Positions 1-12,797 of a stretch of 64,000 nt of DNA are shown here, piece by piece. The notes below the pieces were generated by a model, which made no database searches, was not told the DNA's origin, and worked only from the letters and a program-made list of their open reading frames with translations. The position numbers and the translations under genes are program-made. This DNA is from Nyssa sinensis (lineage: Eukaryota > Streptophyta > Magnoliopsida > Cornales > Nyssaceae). Each line of letters opens with the position of its first letter. Position 1 is the stretch's first letter. The DNA lies in assembly GCA_008638375.1 (NCBI GenBank), contig CM018047.1, positions 50,042,679 through 50,106,678 on the forward strand. Direction: 5' to 3'.

Positions 1-500
1 TACTCTCACAAGTCACACCTCACAAAAATTGACAAAATAATCAGTCAGAAATGAAGGTTGCCCCATAGTCACAAAAAACAAAGAGTTCAATATCAAATGC
101 TTCAACTTCCAAATAAGCAAATCCACTCAATCAAAAAATCGTCTATACTTTCCCACCATATACTCCACCAAAGACATAATGGGGTAGCCTGCCAAATTAC
201 TCTATCATGCTTACTGTGCAACCTCACCAACTAGCCAAGGCATCACTGCCTAATCTAGGCATAAGCAATCCAATGCACTCTATAGAAAGAGAGAAAAAAG
301 GCCCACAAATCTCTAATTGCTGGAAAATGTTTTAGCAAGTGGCTCACTGACTCTCCGTCCCTGTTATACATGCAACACCAATTATTAATAATTTTACAAC
401 TCTTGATTAATTTGTTAACAATAGGAATCTTTAATAACACAACTGCCCATCCAAAGAAAGTAACTCTGGAGGCGCTTCGATGAGCCAAATTGCCTTCCCA
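1..500 (-). mobile_element. LINE (non-LTR retrotransposon) 3' remnant
   Basis: Read on the minus strand, about 255-480 encodes the zinc-binding tail found downstream of reverse transcriptase in plant L1 elements (zf-RVT). A VTFFGW segment is followed by WCCMYNRDGESVSHLL, with the paired cysteines and histidine in the usual spacing. Further along the minus strand (about 200-170) a WWSIWWES-like stretch matches the WWxIWRERN motif near the LINE C-terminus. No reverse transcriptase core is present, so this is a 5'-truncated or decayed copy. It lies where the next exons of the BPI/LBP gene would be expected, so it may sit in an intron of that gene; this is inference. Confidence 0.7.
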
Positions 501-675
501 CCGTCCAAGGGAAGTCGAGATGCTTCTCCCTTCCCATCCTCTAATTGCAGTGAACCCCAAACCTACCACCACCCAAGGAAACCAGGAATCATCCTCCTTT
601 ATCTCAATATGATGAGAACATAACATTCTAGAGAAACTAAGGAATATATCGTACATCTCGCAGTCCTGTAACAAC

Positions 676-935
676 TTGATGAATTTAGACTTTCTTTGGT
701 TTATGGATTTAGTGAGAGAAAAGAAAAGGGAAATCAATTTCTTCACATTTTCTCTCTTACTCGAAATAAAGAAAAAAAAAAAAAATTTCCCCTTTTCTTC
801 ACTAAATCCACAAGCCAAACAGAAACCTAATCTCTAATTTTATTATAGTAGGAAATAAAATATGACAAAAACTGCTTTTCCTTTTCCCTCATCAAATTCA
901 TTTTTTCCACCAAATTCACGAACCAAACAGATCCT
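676..935. repeat. MITE-like inverted repeats
   Basis: The sequence at about 676-715 (TTTGGTTTATGGATTTAGTG) recurs inverted at about 790-830 as CACTAAATCCACAAGCCAAA. A third, more diverged arm at 880-935 ends in ACGAACCAAACAGATCC. Short elements with a GTTTGG-type inverted end are typical of plant MITEs. No target duplication was resolved, so the family is not assigned. Confidence 0.45.
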
Positions 936-1739
936 TAATGCCCCTGTGCAGGTGGCATATTGTTACACAAATTTAGCATAAATTTGTCAAATCATCACCC
1001 CCTGTTTGCATTGTATTGTTTTTTTTATTTATTTTTTGAACTTTTTATTTTCATTTTGTTAAAGAAACCAAACCAAAGCCTACTTTGGTTTTACAGTTTT
1101 ACCTGATTTTTTTTCTAAAGAAAAGAAAAGAAAAACCTTTTAAGTTTGTTAAATAAAACACACGTTCATTGATTTATTTTTAAAAAAATGCCACTAATTT
1201 GTCAAAGTAGGGTATTAGGGTATTATAATGACTTATAACTAACCTAATATAGTCACCGTGCAAGATTAGATATTGCAACATATCAGAGCCTCTAATCTCA
1301 ACTTGTTTCAAACACACTGGGCAAATATATATAATATCTCCCTACACAGAATTTCCTATTCTATCAAACCCTTAATTTCAGCCATCCAAACAGGGATAAT
1401 AAATATATTTTTTGTATTGATAGACAATATAATCCTAATAATTCTTATGTTGTCTGCCTCTTTGTTATATGACAATTATCCTCAAATGCACAAGCGGCAA
1501 CATCAAATAGTGTATCACATGGCTCATTACAAGGCAAAGGGACCTACTTGGGTGGAATAGGTACTGAGGGGAAAAAGAATCATGTCTTATGCTTGTTTTG
1601 TGTGTTTCATCAAAAACCACATTCCAAGCACTAGACATTATATGAAACCGAGTACCGACACTAAATGCAAGCATTAATTATGAAAATAAATAAACCACAG
1701 TTCCTCCGAACAAATTTTGTCTGCAGAATAATTGCATAC
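936..1739. other. Non-coding, presumed BPI/LBP gene intron 2 (part)
   Basis: AT-rich sequence with no convincing reading frame. I searched the minus strand for the exon that should follow exon 2 of the BPI/LBP gene and did not find it, so the remaining exons probably lie left of the window. Confidence 0.4.
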
Positions 1740-2283
1740 CCTTGATAAAGCCAAGATGCTCCTCCTTCCAGTATAATTGAGATGTCCTTAACATGACAAT
1801 CACATTTCATAAGGGACAGCTTCAAAGCTCCACCTTGATTTTCCAAGCCTAGAGTAAGCCCAATTTCCATGCCTTCAACCTTACCCAGAAACAGCAATTA
1901 TCAATGCCCGTATTTGAAATACCCATTGCAAATGAGCACACAAATTGATACAATAAACAAACCACATTTAATTGAGTCAAGAAGATCAATCACTTTCTAG
2001 TTTCAAAACCTAAGAAATAGCTTAAAATAGTTTTATGTAATTTGGTATGACACTACAAGCTTCAGATTTATATTACACAACAATTGAACTGAATTCCACA
2101 CAAGAAAGATACAGCAATTCCCATCTCCTAGTTTTGGTCCAACATTTAGAAGCATAGCATACATTAGCTAGCAATATTCATTTGATCATGCATTTCAAAT
2201 TATCTTATCTACAGACCAGCACTATAAGAGAATTAGTCTAAGAGACTGAAATGAATAATAAACTTCCATATAAAATTGTCAAG

Positions 2284-2315
<32 letters not shown>

Positions 2316-3646
2316 GGTTGAATCTCCTAAGCAGTCCCCACATACAAATGAAACATTGGATAAAAAACCTCTTCCAAGAATAGAAGAGATAAATAGTTAA
2401 ATTTGGCATAATGTCCTCAGTGGGTCTTTTATTCTCATGTCAATAAGCCACACATGACTGTATATATCAAGTTGCTCTATATAAGATACAAATGTCCAAC
2501 AAAGAAAGTATGCATACCAATATGGCAATATTATTTAAAATAAATAATAACCAGAAGAACAGCAGGTTAAAGGTTAAAATTTACACGCACAAACAAGTGG
2601 ATACTTTGTTTTGTTTCTATAGGAGTGATCTGTTCGGATATATGGCATTGTAAAAAGGGGGAATTAGAAAGGTCAACACATCACACTTAAAGAAATGCTT
2701 CAATGTATTTTAAGGGCAGCACCAAACAGATCTTGTAAACCAATGCAGCTTGATTAAAGCAAACTAGCCAGTGATGTGGCAAGCAACTGATTTTGTATAG
2801 CAATTTTGTACACAAGACAATTCTAGAATGATGAAAACCTTACTCCATGCAAAATTAGTAGTTAGGGTTATGGGAGCGATAAGGAAGCAATCGCGAGAAA
2901 CCACCCTGTGTGGGAATACTTCCCACAATTCAATTAATGCCCATCTTCAAGCATGAGTTAGATTTCGTCACTGAGCTTTGAAAAGCCAACCACAGAGTTT
3001 ATCCATTGCTTTGAAAAACTACACTCCTTAGATAAAAAATGAAACATACTTCTAATAAATAAACCCCAATTGTACCTATTCGTTCACCATTCACATATTC
3101 AATTCACCCTTCAATCTTCCAAGTTCGAAATATATCAGAGAAACAAATCTTAAAAAGAAAAAAACAACAGCCACATATATAATCCAAATTTTATATATAC
3201 ATAATTCAGTTAAACCCTAACGGAATAAACTTATATACCTGAACTGAAGCATGCCCACTGTCGGATATGGTGACGGGCACAAGCCAAGTACTATAAGAAT
3301 AATGCCAATTCATACTCAAATTGCAAGTAGTGCCCGATGTAACGATCGCAATCCCGGTGTCACCAGGCTTAACATACGAAGACGGAACATCGACCTGATA
3401 AATTGTGATGTTGGATAGGACGAAGTGAACGTTACCAACAAACGGGATTTTCACAGTTTTTTCAATTCGGGGCACTTTAAGGGGCGTGAGTGAAGAAATT
3501 GCTTTGGTTACGAGCAAGTCTTTGAGAAAATCGAGACCGTTTTGGGATATGAGCACGGATATGAAAGATTGATCAGTGGATTGAATATGGCTTTGTGAAG
3601 GAATGAAGAGAGAGAATATGAGGAGGAGATATATAGTGGGTGACAT
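1740..3646 (-). CDS. BPI/LBP family protein (LBR-like), exons 1-2, partial
   Basis: Lipopolysaccharide-binding/BPI-fold protein related, from memory, to Arabidopsis At1g04970 and At3g20270; plant members bind bacterial LPS and influence defence gene expression. Exon 1 is 3646-3239 (136 codons, phase 0) and opens with a hydrophobic signal peptide (YLLLIFSLFIPSQS), which fits a secreted protein. It continues into the BPI N-terminal domain, with GLDFLKDLLVTKAISSLTPL and a conserved SYVKPGDTGIAI segment. The donor is CAG|GTATAT at 3238. Exon 2 is 1879-1740 (acceptor AAG at 1880-1882), encodes VEGMEIGLTLGLENQGG through GGASWLYQ, and ends in phase 2 at GG|GTATGC. About 182 of an expected 450-500 residues are present. 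The rest is off the left edge. The start codon is the only Met before the signal peptide. Exon structure was inferred by eye. Confidence 0.88.
1880..3238 (-). other. Intron 1 of BPI/LBP gene
   Basis: A 1,359-bp AT-rich intron with GT-AG ends. It contains a TA dinucleotide tract at 2288-2314. No coding segment or recognisable transposon was seen. Confidence 0.75.
2286..2316. repeat. (TA)n microsatellite
   Basis: About 15 uninterrupted TA units inside BPI/LBP intron 1. Confidence 0.9.
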
Positions 3647-4340
3647 GAAATGATCGGAAACGAATTATATTTGTGTATGTAGAGAGAGAAAGTGATCGGA
3701 GGTTCATGGAGAACGAGAGAGACGAAGAAATCAGAAATGATTCCTCTCCCAAACAAATGCCATTATTTCAATTCACTTGCTTCTGAAACCAAAACTATAT
3801 TAATTACTAAAAATCATATTATATTATTGATTATTAAAAAAAAAAACAGGAGCGCCAAGACGAGGCATTTTGTCTCTTGCACTCCTACTCAAATCTTGTG
3901 AGTGGTGGTGCGTAAGGACAAAAAGGAAATCCCAACATGAGTATGCATGTCTGTATACGGAGTAGGTCCGACAAAACGGATGAATTGAATAGGCTCCACG
4001 TTATAAATAAGTCAGATTATAAATAAGTTGAACTCATGTTCGATTTGAATTAGTTGCGTCTATTACGAGTCGAGTCATAAATGAATTAAGTTAATTTAAA
4101 TTTGACTCGTTACTAAATTTTAAGATTGCTACATTTTAATTATGACTAATAAAATTTATTATATTTTTTTATTAAAATTTTTATGAATACACATTAATTT
4201 TTTTTTTTAATTTCTCTATTAGTAGATCTTTGTGTATGTATAAGTATTTTATTTTATTTTTGTGAGAAATTATGGCTTATTAGGCAATAAGAGCATAGAA
4301 AGAGTGAATGGAGTATAAGTTGACATGTTCTAGAAATATT
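3647..4340. other. Upstream region of BPI/LBP gene
   Basis: This should contain the BPI/LBP promoter and 5' leader on the minus strand. Beyond an AT-rich character and a short A-run at about 3836-3846 I could not assign any element. Confidence 0.4.
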
Positions 4341-4342
4341 TA

Positions 4343-4560
4343 TGCTTTATTTGGATAGTGATTTAAATACAATTTTTTGAAAAAAAATTTAAAATATATT
4401 TCAAAATTTTATAATTAATTTTTTAAAAATTATAAAAAAACGTATTTAAATATAATAATCTAAATTTTAAAAAATTAAAAAAAATATATTTTTAAATACG
4501 TATCTCATATTTTAAAATTAAAAAATTTATTTTAAAATACATATCCCGTGTTTTAAAATT
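4343..4560. mobile_element. MITE fragment, family X (copy 1)
   Basis: Begins TTTATTTGGATAGTGATTTA and contains the AT-rich body shared with 28498-28700 and 56861-57065, including a CATATCCCGTGTTTTAAAAT segment that corresponds to ACGTATCCCGCATTTTAAAA in the 56.9-kb copy. The far terminus is missing here. Family X is my label; its TTTGGATA-type ends resemble PIF/Harbinger or hAT MITEs. Confidence 0.55.
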
Positions 4561-5089
4561 TTAACATGTTTTATATCTGTTAAACTCTCTCTTTATTTCT
4601 TTAATTATTATTTTAGAAAAAGTGGGTTTGTAATAAGAAAGGAAAATATGTATATATATATATATATATATAAGTGACAATTATAGTTTTAAGATTTTTA
4701 ACTTTTGTGCTTGCAATTAGTATATGTCTTATGCCAGTCACTCACACGACACCCCTTTGCGTAACTTTATTAATACACATCAATCATATTACGTACGGTT
4801 TAATTTTGGCAAATTACGACATTTGCTTTGGTTTTAAATGTGATATTAAAGCAGCCAAATCATCCGCCCTATCATTACTAAAAATGAGGTTCGTCGACTG
4901 ACGTAAGAGTTTTTTAGAGGGTCATTTAGAGGTTTTTTTATTAGCTTATTTAAAGAAGAGTCTACTAAAAATATAAAAGTCATTTTCAAGTGTTAGTTTA
5001 AATTTAATAATTCAACAAGTTCTTCTAACATTTTGAATGATTAAAATATTTTTATATTCTTAAATCAGTTCATTGCTTCAGAATGCTGA
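4561..5089. other. AT-rich intergenic DNA
   Basis: No gene seen. It includes a short TA tract at about 4651-4671. A 75-codon open frame over 4674-4901 has no recognisable domain and is best treated as chance. Confidence 0.5.
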
Positions 5090-6700
5090 GCTTGGCCAGA
5101 GCACCACACTCCGTGAAATAAGGAACAATTATTATTTATCTATCTTTTAAACTTTAAAATTTAATAACTTAAAATTTATAAATCTAATTTTAATAAAAAT
5201 TATATATTTAGATTTTAAATATCGAAATCTATCAAATAAGATCGATATTGAATATGAAAATTTGAAGAAAAAAAATAATTTCAAAAGTGTAAAATTTCGT
5301 CAACGACAATGTAACACTATCGCAGTGAAAAGCTTAATCCCAAATAAAAGTGTAAAATTTTATACTTTTCTAAAATTGTAAAAATTCATAATTTTATAAA
5401 AATTGAAAAAATTCCTTGGTCACGTGTTGGATGTCAAAACTGACTTTCAAATGTGTAAAACTTTGTTTTTTTTAAAAAAAATCAGTGTTTAAAACATAAA
5501 TTATTAAAAATATATTAGTTACAAACATGTAAAATTTTACACTATTATAAAAGTATAAAATTTCACACTATTGAACCTCACTTTTATACATTTACTTTAG
5601 ATAGGCACTTTGAAATACCTAAAGATGGCTTTTCCTCCTATTTGATTTTGTCTCTTCCTATACAAAGTTACACTTTTAAATCTAGTAATATATATGAAAG
5701 ACAAGTACCATAAAGAATCAACCATAGACCATCGTTACTATGGTCACTATAGATGATCAATGGATCAAATCTGCAGTAGCACAACACCAATAACATATAG
5801 GTAGCCATGATCTCTAACATCTAATAATCATTCCCAACTAATCAAGGTTGTTGCATTCTCAATATATAAAAACATGACTAAAGCATCTGACAGTATTATT
5901 TCACCAACCATCCACCAGTAGTTCCGCCACTCATGCCCCTTGTTGCTTTGCCTATCGAGAACCCTAATAAGCCAATTTGAAATTGCAAACTTCAAATATG
6001 AGAATAAGAGTTAAAAAATCACAGATATAAGGATTGGGATATAAACTGTATGGATTTAAACTGTATGCATAAAGTTTTTTTCCATGCGATAACCACAAAA
6101 TGAGCAGATCATCTCCAGGACGTCACTTTTGTTATAAGAAAGGAATAGGAAGTTATCATGCTATAGGGCATGAAGATGTTGCAGGTGATCATTGAGTGTT
6201 GGAACAAAACCCTTTTGGTGTGCATTATGCTTTTAAGTATTAAATTGCATTAGACTTTTCAAGAATCTAGAAGGCATTTATTCGAACCATGAGTCTGCCC
6301 TTGCGATGAACGGTAAGAGATTGAGAAGCTTTGCCACTGTTGCAGCAAGTTGCGGTGGTATGGTTGTGGGGCAATGGGCGGTTGTGCTGGCAGGAGACTA
6401 TGATTCTTGTCATCAGTGGCGATGGTGGTTTCATTGGTGTGGGGGGTGAGCAGTGATGGACGTTGAGTGAGAAATATTGTTTTAGGTAAAGAAATATAAC
6501 ATACTTTGTAAATGGGGTGTTTTTTTTCCATTTTGATAAAAAAAAAAAAAAAATTGAAGGACAACTCATCAAAATAAACTCGAGCTTAAAATTCAAAATA
6601 ACTAATTGTCCTTGAGCCTAAAAAGTGAAAAGTGTTTGGACTTCATAGTAATTTATTAACGTTTTAAAGGATTCCACACTAATTAACTCTTTTTTTATAA
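5090..6700. repeat. Dispersed repeat family Y, copy 1
   Basis: Shares order and content with 52690-54440: an AT-rich start with AATTTAATAACTT and GATATTGAATATGAA; several near-palindromic GTGTAAAATTT motifs; a middle rich in GGTGGT/ACCACC codon-like blocks; and the end CACACTAATTAACTCTT. The similarity shows a transposable-element family of about 1.6-1.75 kb. I saw no transposase or reverse transcriptase in either copy. Termini are approximate. Confidence 0.5.
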
Positions 6701-7395
6701 GGAGTTTATATTCCAAACTCACTGATTTGACTCTCACCGTCTGCATTTTTAGGGTCAATCACAAGTTGGACTAGTAGCTCGGTCGTTACATGACCTTGCA
6801 AAATGATGGCCCTGTGTAGGAAAAGGAAATTAGTCAGGCTCTGATTGTAACACTCTGACCTAATTAATTAATAATTAGTCCGCTAATTATTAATTATACA
6901 CAACATAAAGATTAATTGAGAAAACTAATCATAAATTTCTAGACGGTCACGATAAACCAATAAAATAATTTAATACGTCAAGAGGGGAGGGCTTAATTTA
7001 GCTATTTTAGCCTTATTTTAACACTATTGAAACTCGAATTAGCTAACTGCGGAAAACACAAGGAAATAATAATCGACACGGGGCATGGGACAATAAAGCT
7101 AACTTAAATGGGGAGTGACTGGAAGAAACCGTTTCATAAAATGAGCAATAGAAAAGAAAATGTTAAGGAAATAGTCGAAATAAAAATCTGTGACAGCCAA
7201 ACGAGGCATAAGCCCAAAATAGGAGAAAAATGCCAAAATGTGAGGCCAAGGGAATTTGAACCCTTGACCAAGTGAGGCAAGTAATTTCATCCAAAAATCT
7301 TACCAAATTGGTTGCCAGCACTTTTGTGCTTAATTATGCAACAAAAATGTATATATGCTCAAATTACCCAAGCCCATACTACATCAAAAGGCACT

Positions 7396-7668
7396 ATTAG
7401 CGACGCACGCGTGCGTCGCTAATAGTGGCCTTGAGCGTCGCTAAAGGTCTTTCGGGACGCACAAACGTGCGTCGCTACGACGTCACAAAAAGTGGCGTCG
7501 CTAATACTATTAACGACGCACATCCTTTGTGCGTCGCTAATGGTGACTTTTAGCGACGCACAATGAGCGTCGCTAAAAATTGGGTATGCGCGTCGCAAAA
7601 AATACACAAGGACGCACTGAGCGTCGCTAAAAGTCACCATTAGCGACGCTCAGTGCGCGTCGCTAATA
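7396..7668. repeat. CACTA 5' subterminal repeat block
   Basis: About a dozen copies of GCGACGC or its complement GCGTCGC, mostly as TTAGCGACGCAC / GTGCGTCGCTAA in alternating orientation. In En/Spm-type elements such subterminal motifs bind the transposase. Open frames across this block are by-products of the repeats. Confidence 0.88.
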
Positions 7669-8107
7669 GTTTTTTTTTTTTAAATAAAAAAAACCCATAT
7701 TTGCTTTGTTTTCTTTGTTGTTTCATTCCTGTTTAAACCTGTATCAATCATCCATTCCGATATACAATAAAATCCAAGCATTCTGAAATGAATATATTAA
7801 AAAAGAAAAATTAACAATTGTCTCCAAAAAATGTACATTTGTAACAGTACAATTTAACAATTAATAAATAGAAAAATTAAAAATTGTCTCCTAATTAATG
7901 TAACTACACATGTCCATGAAAAGAAAAAAATAACAAATAAAAATAACAAGTTCCGATACAAAACATAAGGACGGTGCGGCAATAATCCCGATCAATCTGA
8001 AATAAAGAGCAAATGATATATATTAGAACAATTATTAAATATATATGAACACAGAATGTGAATAGTTTTTTTTTTTGCATGCATCAATAGTAAGAACTTC
8101 ATAAAGT

Positions 8108-9352
8108 AGCATAAGTCTATTTTATCATTTTTGAGGTGTGTGATGGGGTTTCGGTGTATTTAGGCCGATATCAGGCATTTTGGTCTGTTAAAACCTCAAA
8201 ATGGGTCTTTTTGGAGCTGAAACTTGCATAAGTTTCAAACTGGGCATCCGAACCGAGTGTCGTAAGTTCGTGCAAGTTTATTTTATCTTTTTTGAGGTGT
8301 GTGATGGGGTTTCGGTGTAGTTAGGCCGACATCCGACATTTTGGTCTGTCAAAACCCCAAAATGGGCTTTTTTGGAGTTGAAACTTGCATAAGTTTCAAA
8401 CCGAGATCCGAACCGAGTGCCGTAAGTTCGTGCAAGTTTATTTTATCATTTTTGAGGTGTGTGATGGGGTTTCGGTGTATTTAGGCAGATATCTGGCATT
8501 TTGGTCTGTCAAAACCCCAAAATGGGCTTTTTTGGAGCTGAAACTTGCATAAGTTTCAAACTGGGCATCCGAACCGAGTGCCGTAAGTTCGTGCAAGTTT
8601 ATTTTATCATTTTTGAGGTGTGTGATAGGGTTTCGGTGTATTTAGGCCGATATCCGGCATTTTGGTCTGTCAAAACCCCAAAATGGGCATTTTTGGAGCT
8701 GAAACTTGTATAAGTTTCAAACCGGGCATCCGAACCGAGTGCCGTAAGTTCGTACAAGTTTATTTTATCATTTTTGAGGTGTGTGATGGGGTTTTGGTGT
8801 ATTTAGGCCGATATCCGGCATTTTGGTCTGTCAAAACCCCAAAATGGACCTTTTTGGAGCTGAAACTTGCATAAGTTTCAAACCGGGCATCCGAACCGAG
8901 TGCCGTAAGTTCGTGCAAGTTTATTTTATCATTTTTGAGGTGTGTGATGGGGTTTTGGTGTATTTAGGCCGATATCCGACATTTTGGTCTGTCAAAACAC
9001 CAAAATGGGCCTTTTTGGAGTTGAAACTTGCATAAGTTTCAAACCGGGATCCAAACAGAGTGCCGTAAGTTCGTGCAAGTTTATGTTATCATTTTTGAGG
9101 TGTGTGATGGGGTTTCGGTGTATTTAGGCAGATATCCGGCATTTTGGTCTGTCAAAACCCAAAAATGGGCCTTTTTGGAGCTGAAACTTGCATAAGTTTC
9201 AAACTAGGCATCCGAACCGAGTGCCGTAAGTTCGTGCAAGTTTATTTTATCATTTTTGAGGTGTGTGATGGGGTTTCGGTGTATTTAGGCCGATATCCGG
9301 CATTTTGGTCTGTCAAAAACCCAAAATGGGCATTTTGGTTCGTGCAAGTTTA
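8108..9352 (+). repeat. 161-bp tandem minisatellite, 8 copies
   Basis: The unit anchor GAGGTGTGTGATGGGGTTT occurs at 8133, 8294, 8454, 8615, 8776, 8937, 9097 and 9258, a spacing of 160 or 161 bp. The last unit is truncated and ends GTTCGTGCAAGTTTAG. Units differ by scattered substitutions and one-base indels. Nearly every unit carries the perfect palindrome TGAAACTTGCATAAGTTTCA. Because 161 is not a multiple of three, the recurring 70-codon frames in each unit are not one continuous coding sequence. Confidence 0.95.
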
Positions 9353-9359
9353 GAATTGC

Positions 9360-12300
9360 TTCTTCCGATTTTACTTCACCTAGTTTTCTACAAAAAGCCG
9401 GTGGAATGAGCTGTGCAAATTTGAAATTCAGAAAACTATATTAGAGTGTGCGAGTCACTATGAAATGTTGCTACATTAAAAAGAGAAAAGACACTTGGAC
9501 TGACCACACACACACACACACACACACAAACATAGATATACATACATATATATAGAAAGAGAGAAAGAGAGAACATACAAGTTCTGTAAGGAAACCAGGC
9601 ATCATGACCTTGAAGAAATGCCTGGAAATAAGAAGCTCCCTTTCCATTGGAGAAGAAGACATATTTTCACCTAGTTGGCAAGTATGACAGTCAAAACAGA
9701 GAAGAGACATCCTATCAGTGGTATCGAAAATGAAATTTAATTGGTGACGACTTAAGATAAATTATAGTGGCCATCTATCCACATACATGAAACACAAGAG
9801 GGGAAAAAACACAGCCATGGAAAAAAAGGCCCTGCATCGTTACAAACCAATTAAAATTAAAATTAATGTTAATGGAAAGAGGAACGGTGTTTTAACTAAT
9901 ATGGAACTACAAGCTCATCTATGGGTGTAGGGAAATCCAAATATCTGTTGATTATTAAGAAGCTGAGCAAACCCCTTGTAAAAGAGTAACAAAGCAGCAA
10001 GCAAAGATTGCAAAGAGATAATGCAGAAACATGTGAAATGAGTCTATGACTATTAAGTTGAGACCTTTACTAAGCACCACCTAAAGGTTTCAAGCTATCA
10101 ATATTGACGTGTTAGATTAGAAGAGGAACAATGATAACAATAAATGTTAAACTGCATTTAAATCTACAAATTACAAGTTACAATCACATTTAAAGTTTGA
10201 ACTCAAATCGATGAAGGTGCTCTTTGGACACCTGGAAGGATGAATAGACACGAGAACACAGGGATCGGCCAGGATTTTATTCTTCTGTGTGTTGGGGGAT
10301 TGGGGGATTTGGGGGGGGAGTGGAATTTTGTTCTTAATATTCAATCATAAGTAATAAGTTTAAAATTAAGTACAAAACATTAATATTGATTAATAATATT
10401 TTTGAAAAGTACCTAAATTCATTGATATATAGGAGCTTACAAATTAGACAAGTCTAACCAAAAAAGAGACCTAAAAAAACTTTAGGTTATATAAAAAATT
10501 CTAGAAAAAAAGTTATGTACAAGATCTAAAAGTACATAAATATTGAAGTTAATGGGGGAAAAGATAAAAATTAAAGGGATATATCTAAAAATCTTTTGAA
10601 AAACATAAGTAAAAGTTTAAATAAAAAATTTGAGGGGCGGGGAGGGCAGTTGACCCCCTGGCCAAAATCTTATAGCATGAAGTACAAATTTAAATGAATC
10701 CATCCAAGATGCTGATATATATACCTTAAAATACTATATAAAAATAAATGAAATTATTTATTTTAAGAGACCAACCAAAGAGGGTCCAAGTGCATTATTA
10801 TACCATAAACTATGTATTTTATTGCAATTGGACATTTAAAATATCTTTAGATAACAAAATTTTCAACTAATTACAAATCACCCAACTACTTTCCACTTAC
10901 ACATATTTACTTGATTATTATAAAAGTTTAATACATAATGGTAGCTGAGCATCAAAGAATATGCAGAAGTAGCCTATCATTGTAATAAAACTACTTGATT
11001 GGTTTTGTGCAATTGTCAATAATTTGGAATCTTTCAATTTAAAACTCATTAAAATAGCTATTTAGTTGCTTTCACAATAATGGAGTCCCGATGATTAATG
11101 AGTTAGTTTGAAAGGTGTGTTATAAATTCTGATATCTCAAATTTAATTCATCACGATTATGATTCATGAAATTTTCAGATTATTTCAAGAATAGAAAATC
11201 GATTAGTTTAGCAAAATAATTAAGATAATACTTGTTTTTTTGGACAAAAAATAGAAGAAGAAGAAGAAGCTCTAAAACATTAACAATGGGCTTTCCTCCA
11301 AATCCATGTCAATTTCAATTCTAAGCTCTAATTTCATGGCTACGGCTTCTCTCTGTTTCAGATTGAAATGGTGAGAGTTATTTCTTTCACATGAATGTGA
11401 GACCCAAATCACTTTTGTGGACTTGAGGAGGAATACTTTCTGGAATAAGAGGACAAATAATAAAGGAGGAGGTGGATTAAATGGAGTTATGAAAACACTC
11501 AAGCTTAAATATACAACTAAAATATTAGAAATAAAGACTAACCAAGTAAAATAAAGATTGAAATGGCCAAGAGAGATGCGAAAAACACTTATATTATTTC
11601 AGAGACTGGTTATGCCCAGTGAAAATACAAAACACATACATATAGAAGAGCGCAAGGTGTTACCAATTCGATTAAGAATTTAATTAAGAGAGTCAAGAGC
11701 CCCTGCTTGGTTTCAGCTTTCTTTAGAGGATATTTCCCACCAGAGCTGACTGCTCAGCTCACACAGACATCCATAATTTTTCATCCGTAATTCCCAAATC
11801 AAACAATGGCGGGCGAGCAAGCAAGTTAGATACTTTAAAATGTTTCTGAACTGCAGTAATAATTGCCTCCAATTTTTTTTTTTAATTCTATTTCTATTTC
11901 GTACAGTGAGTGCAAGTTGTGAAAATAGAAATTCAAAATTGCTAGTGAACAGAAAAATAAGAATGAGAATAGAAATAAAAAAGAAAATAATTAAAAGCTG
12001 ATCTTACAGTAAAAAATTAGAAGGAAAAAAAATAGATCTAGTATAAAAAAAAAATTCCTAAAAATTGGTTACCAATTCATAAAGCAAAGTGAAATGTGCA
12101 TTTGAATACCAACTACCGAACTAGTTCAACCAACTATTATAATCCTTATCACAAGATACTCTTTTGTTTGAAATAAAATAGCTTACAAAAATCCAAAACT
12201 CGTTCCTTAAAATAAAAATAAAAAAACCCTGACTTTCGTAATATCTGAATCATCCTTTGAGAGAGAGAAGAGAAAAATCCAAGCACGCCAGAGCAACAAT

Positions 12301-12520
12301 CGAAGCACAATGAAATAGATCTGAGTTTGAGAGAGAGAGAAGAGAAAGGACAGTGGCCTACCTGGGCGTCGTATGCCTCCCCGATGTGCTCCCCCCTTCC
12401 CTTTTTAGTTTTTAACCCAACAAAGCGATGGAAATGGCGCCTGAGAGAGAGAGAGAGAAAGACCGTCTAAGAGAGAGAGACCGTCTGAAAGAGAGATAGA
12501 GCGTGAAAAACGGAAGTAAA
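9360..12520. other. CACTA interior, no recognised gene
   Basis: About 3.1 kb between the minisatellite and the 3' subterminal repeats. It holds a (CA)n tract near 9506-9528 and a G-rich stretch near 10300. The segment at 12340-12420 is less AT-rich (GGCGTCGTATGCCTCCCCG) and could be a captured host fragment, but nothing is identifiable. Confidence 0.5.
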
Positions 12521-12530
12521 TATAAGGAGT

Positions 12531-12797
12531 TATTAGCGACGCACACTGCGCGTCGCTAATAACCCAAATGAGCGTCGCTAATTGTCGTACCCAACTATTA
12601 GCGACGCTCAGGCGTGCGTCGCTAACAAAACCAACTATTAGCGACGCACGTGTGCGTCGCTAATTCCCAAGTGGGCGTCGTTAATAGTTTTGCCCTTTTT
12701 TTTTTAGGCGGGAAGCTAATTTTTTTTATTTTTTTTTCCGTATTAATAGCGACGCCTGTTTGTGCGTCGCTAAAAGGCAATTGTGCGTCGCTAAAAG
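12531..12797. repeat. CACTA 3' subterminal repeat block
   Basis: About ten copies of GCGACGC/GCGTCGC in alternating orientation, mirroring the 5' block, ending 17 bp before the GTAGTG terminus. Confidence 0.88.

Noticed and set aside
7419..7640. 73-codon minus-strand frame with repeated FSDAQ
   Set aside because: It is a reading of the CACTA subterminal repeat GCGACGC; the same peptide appears in the 3' block at 12622-12852.
8501..9353. Recurring 70-codon frames starting MVCQNPKMG
   Set aside because: Each restarts with the 161-bp repeat, and the unit length is not a multiple of three; a by-product of the minisatellite.
10600..10680. GAGGGGCGGGG / GACCCCCTGGCC stretch resembling a hAT end
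   Set aside because: No partner terminus with an 8-bp duplication could be found within the CACTA interior.
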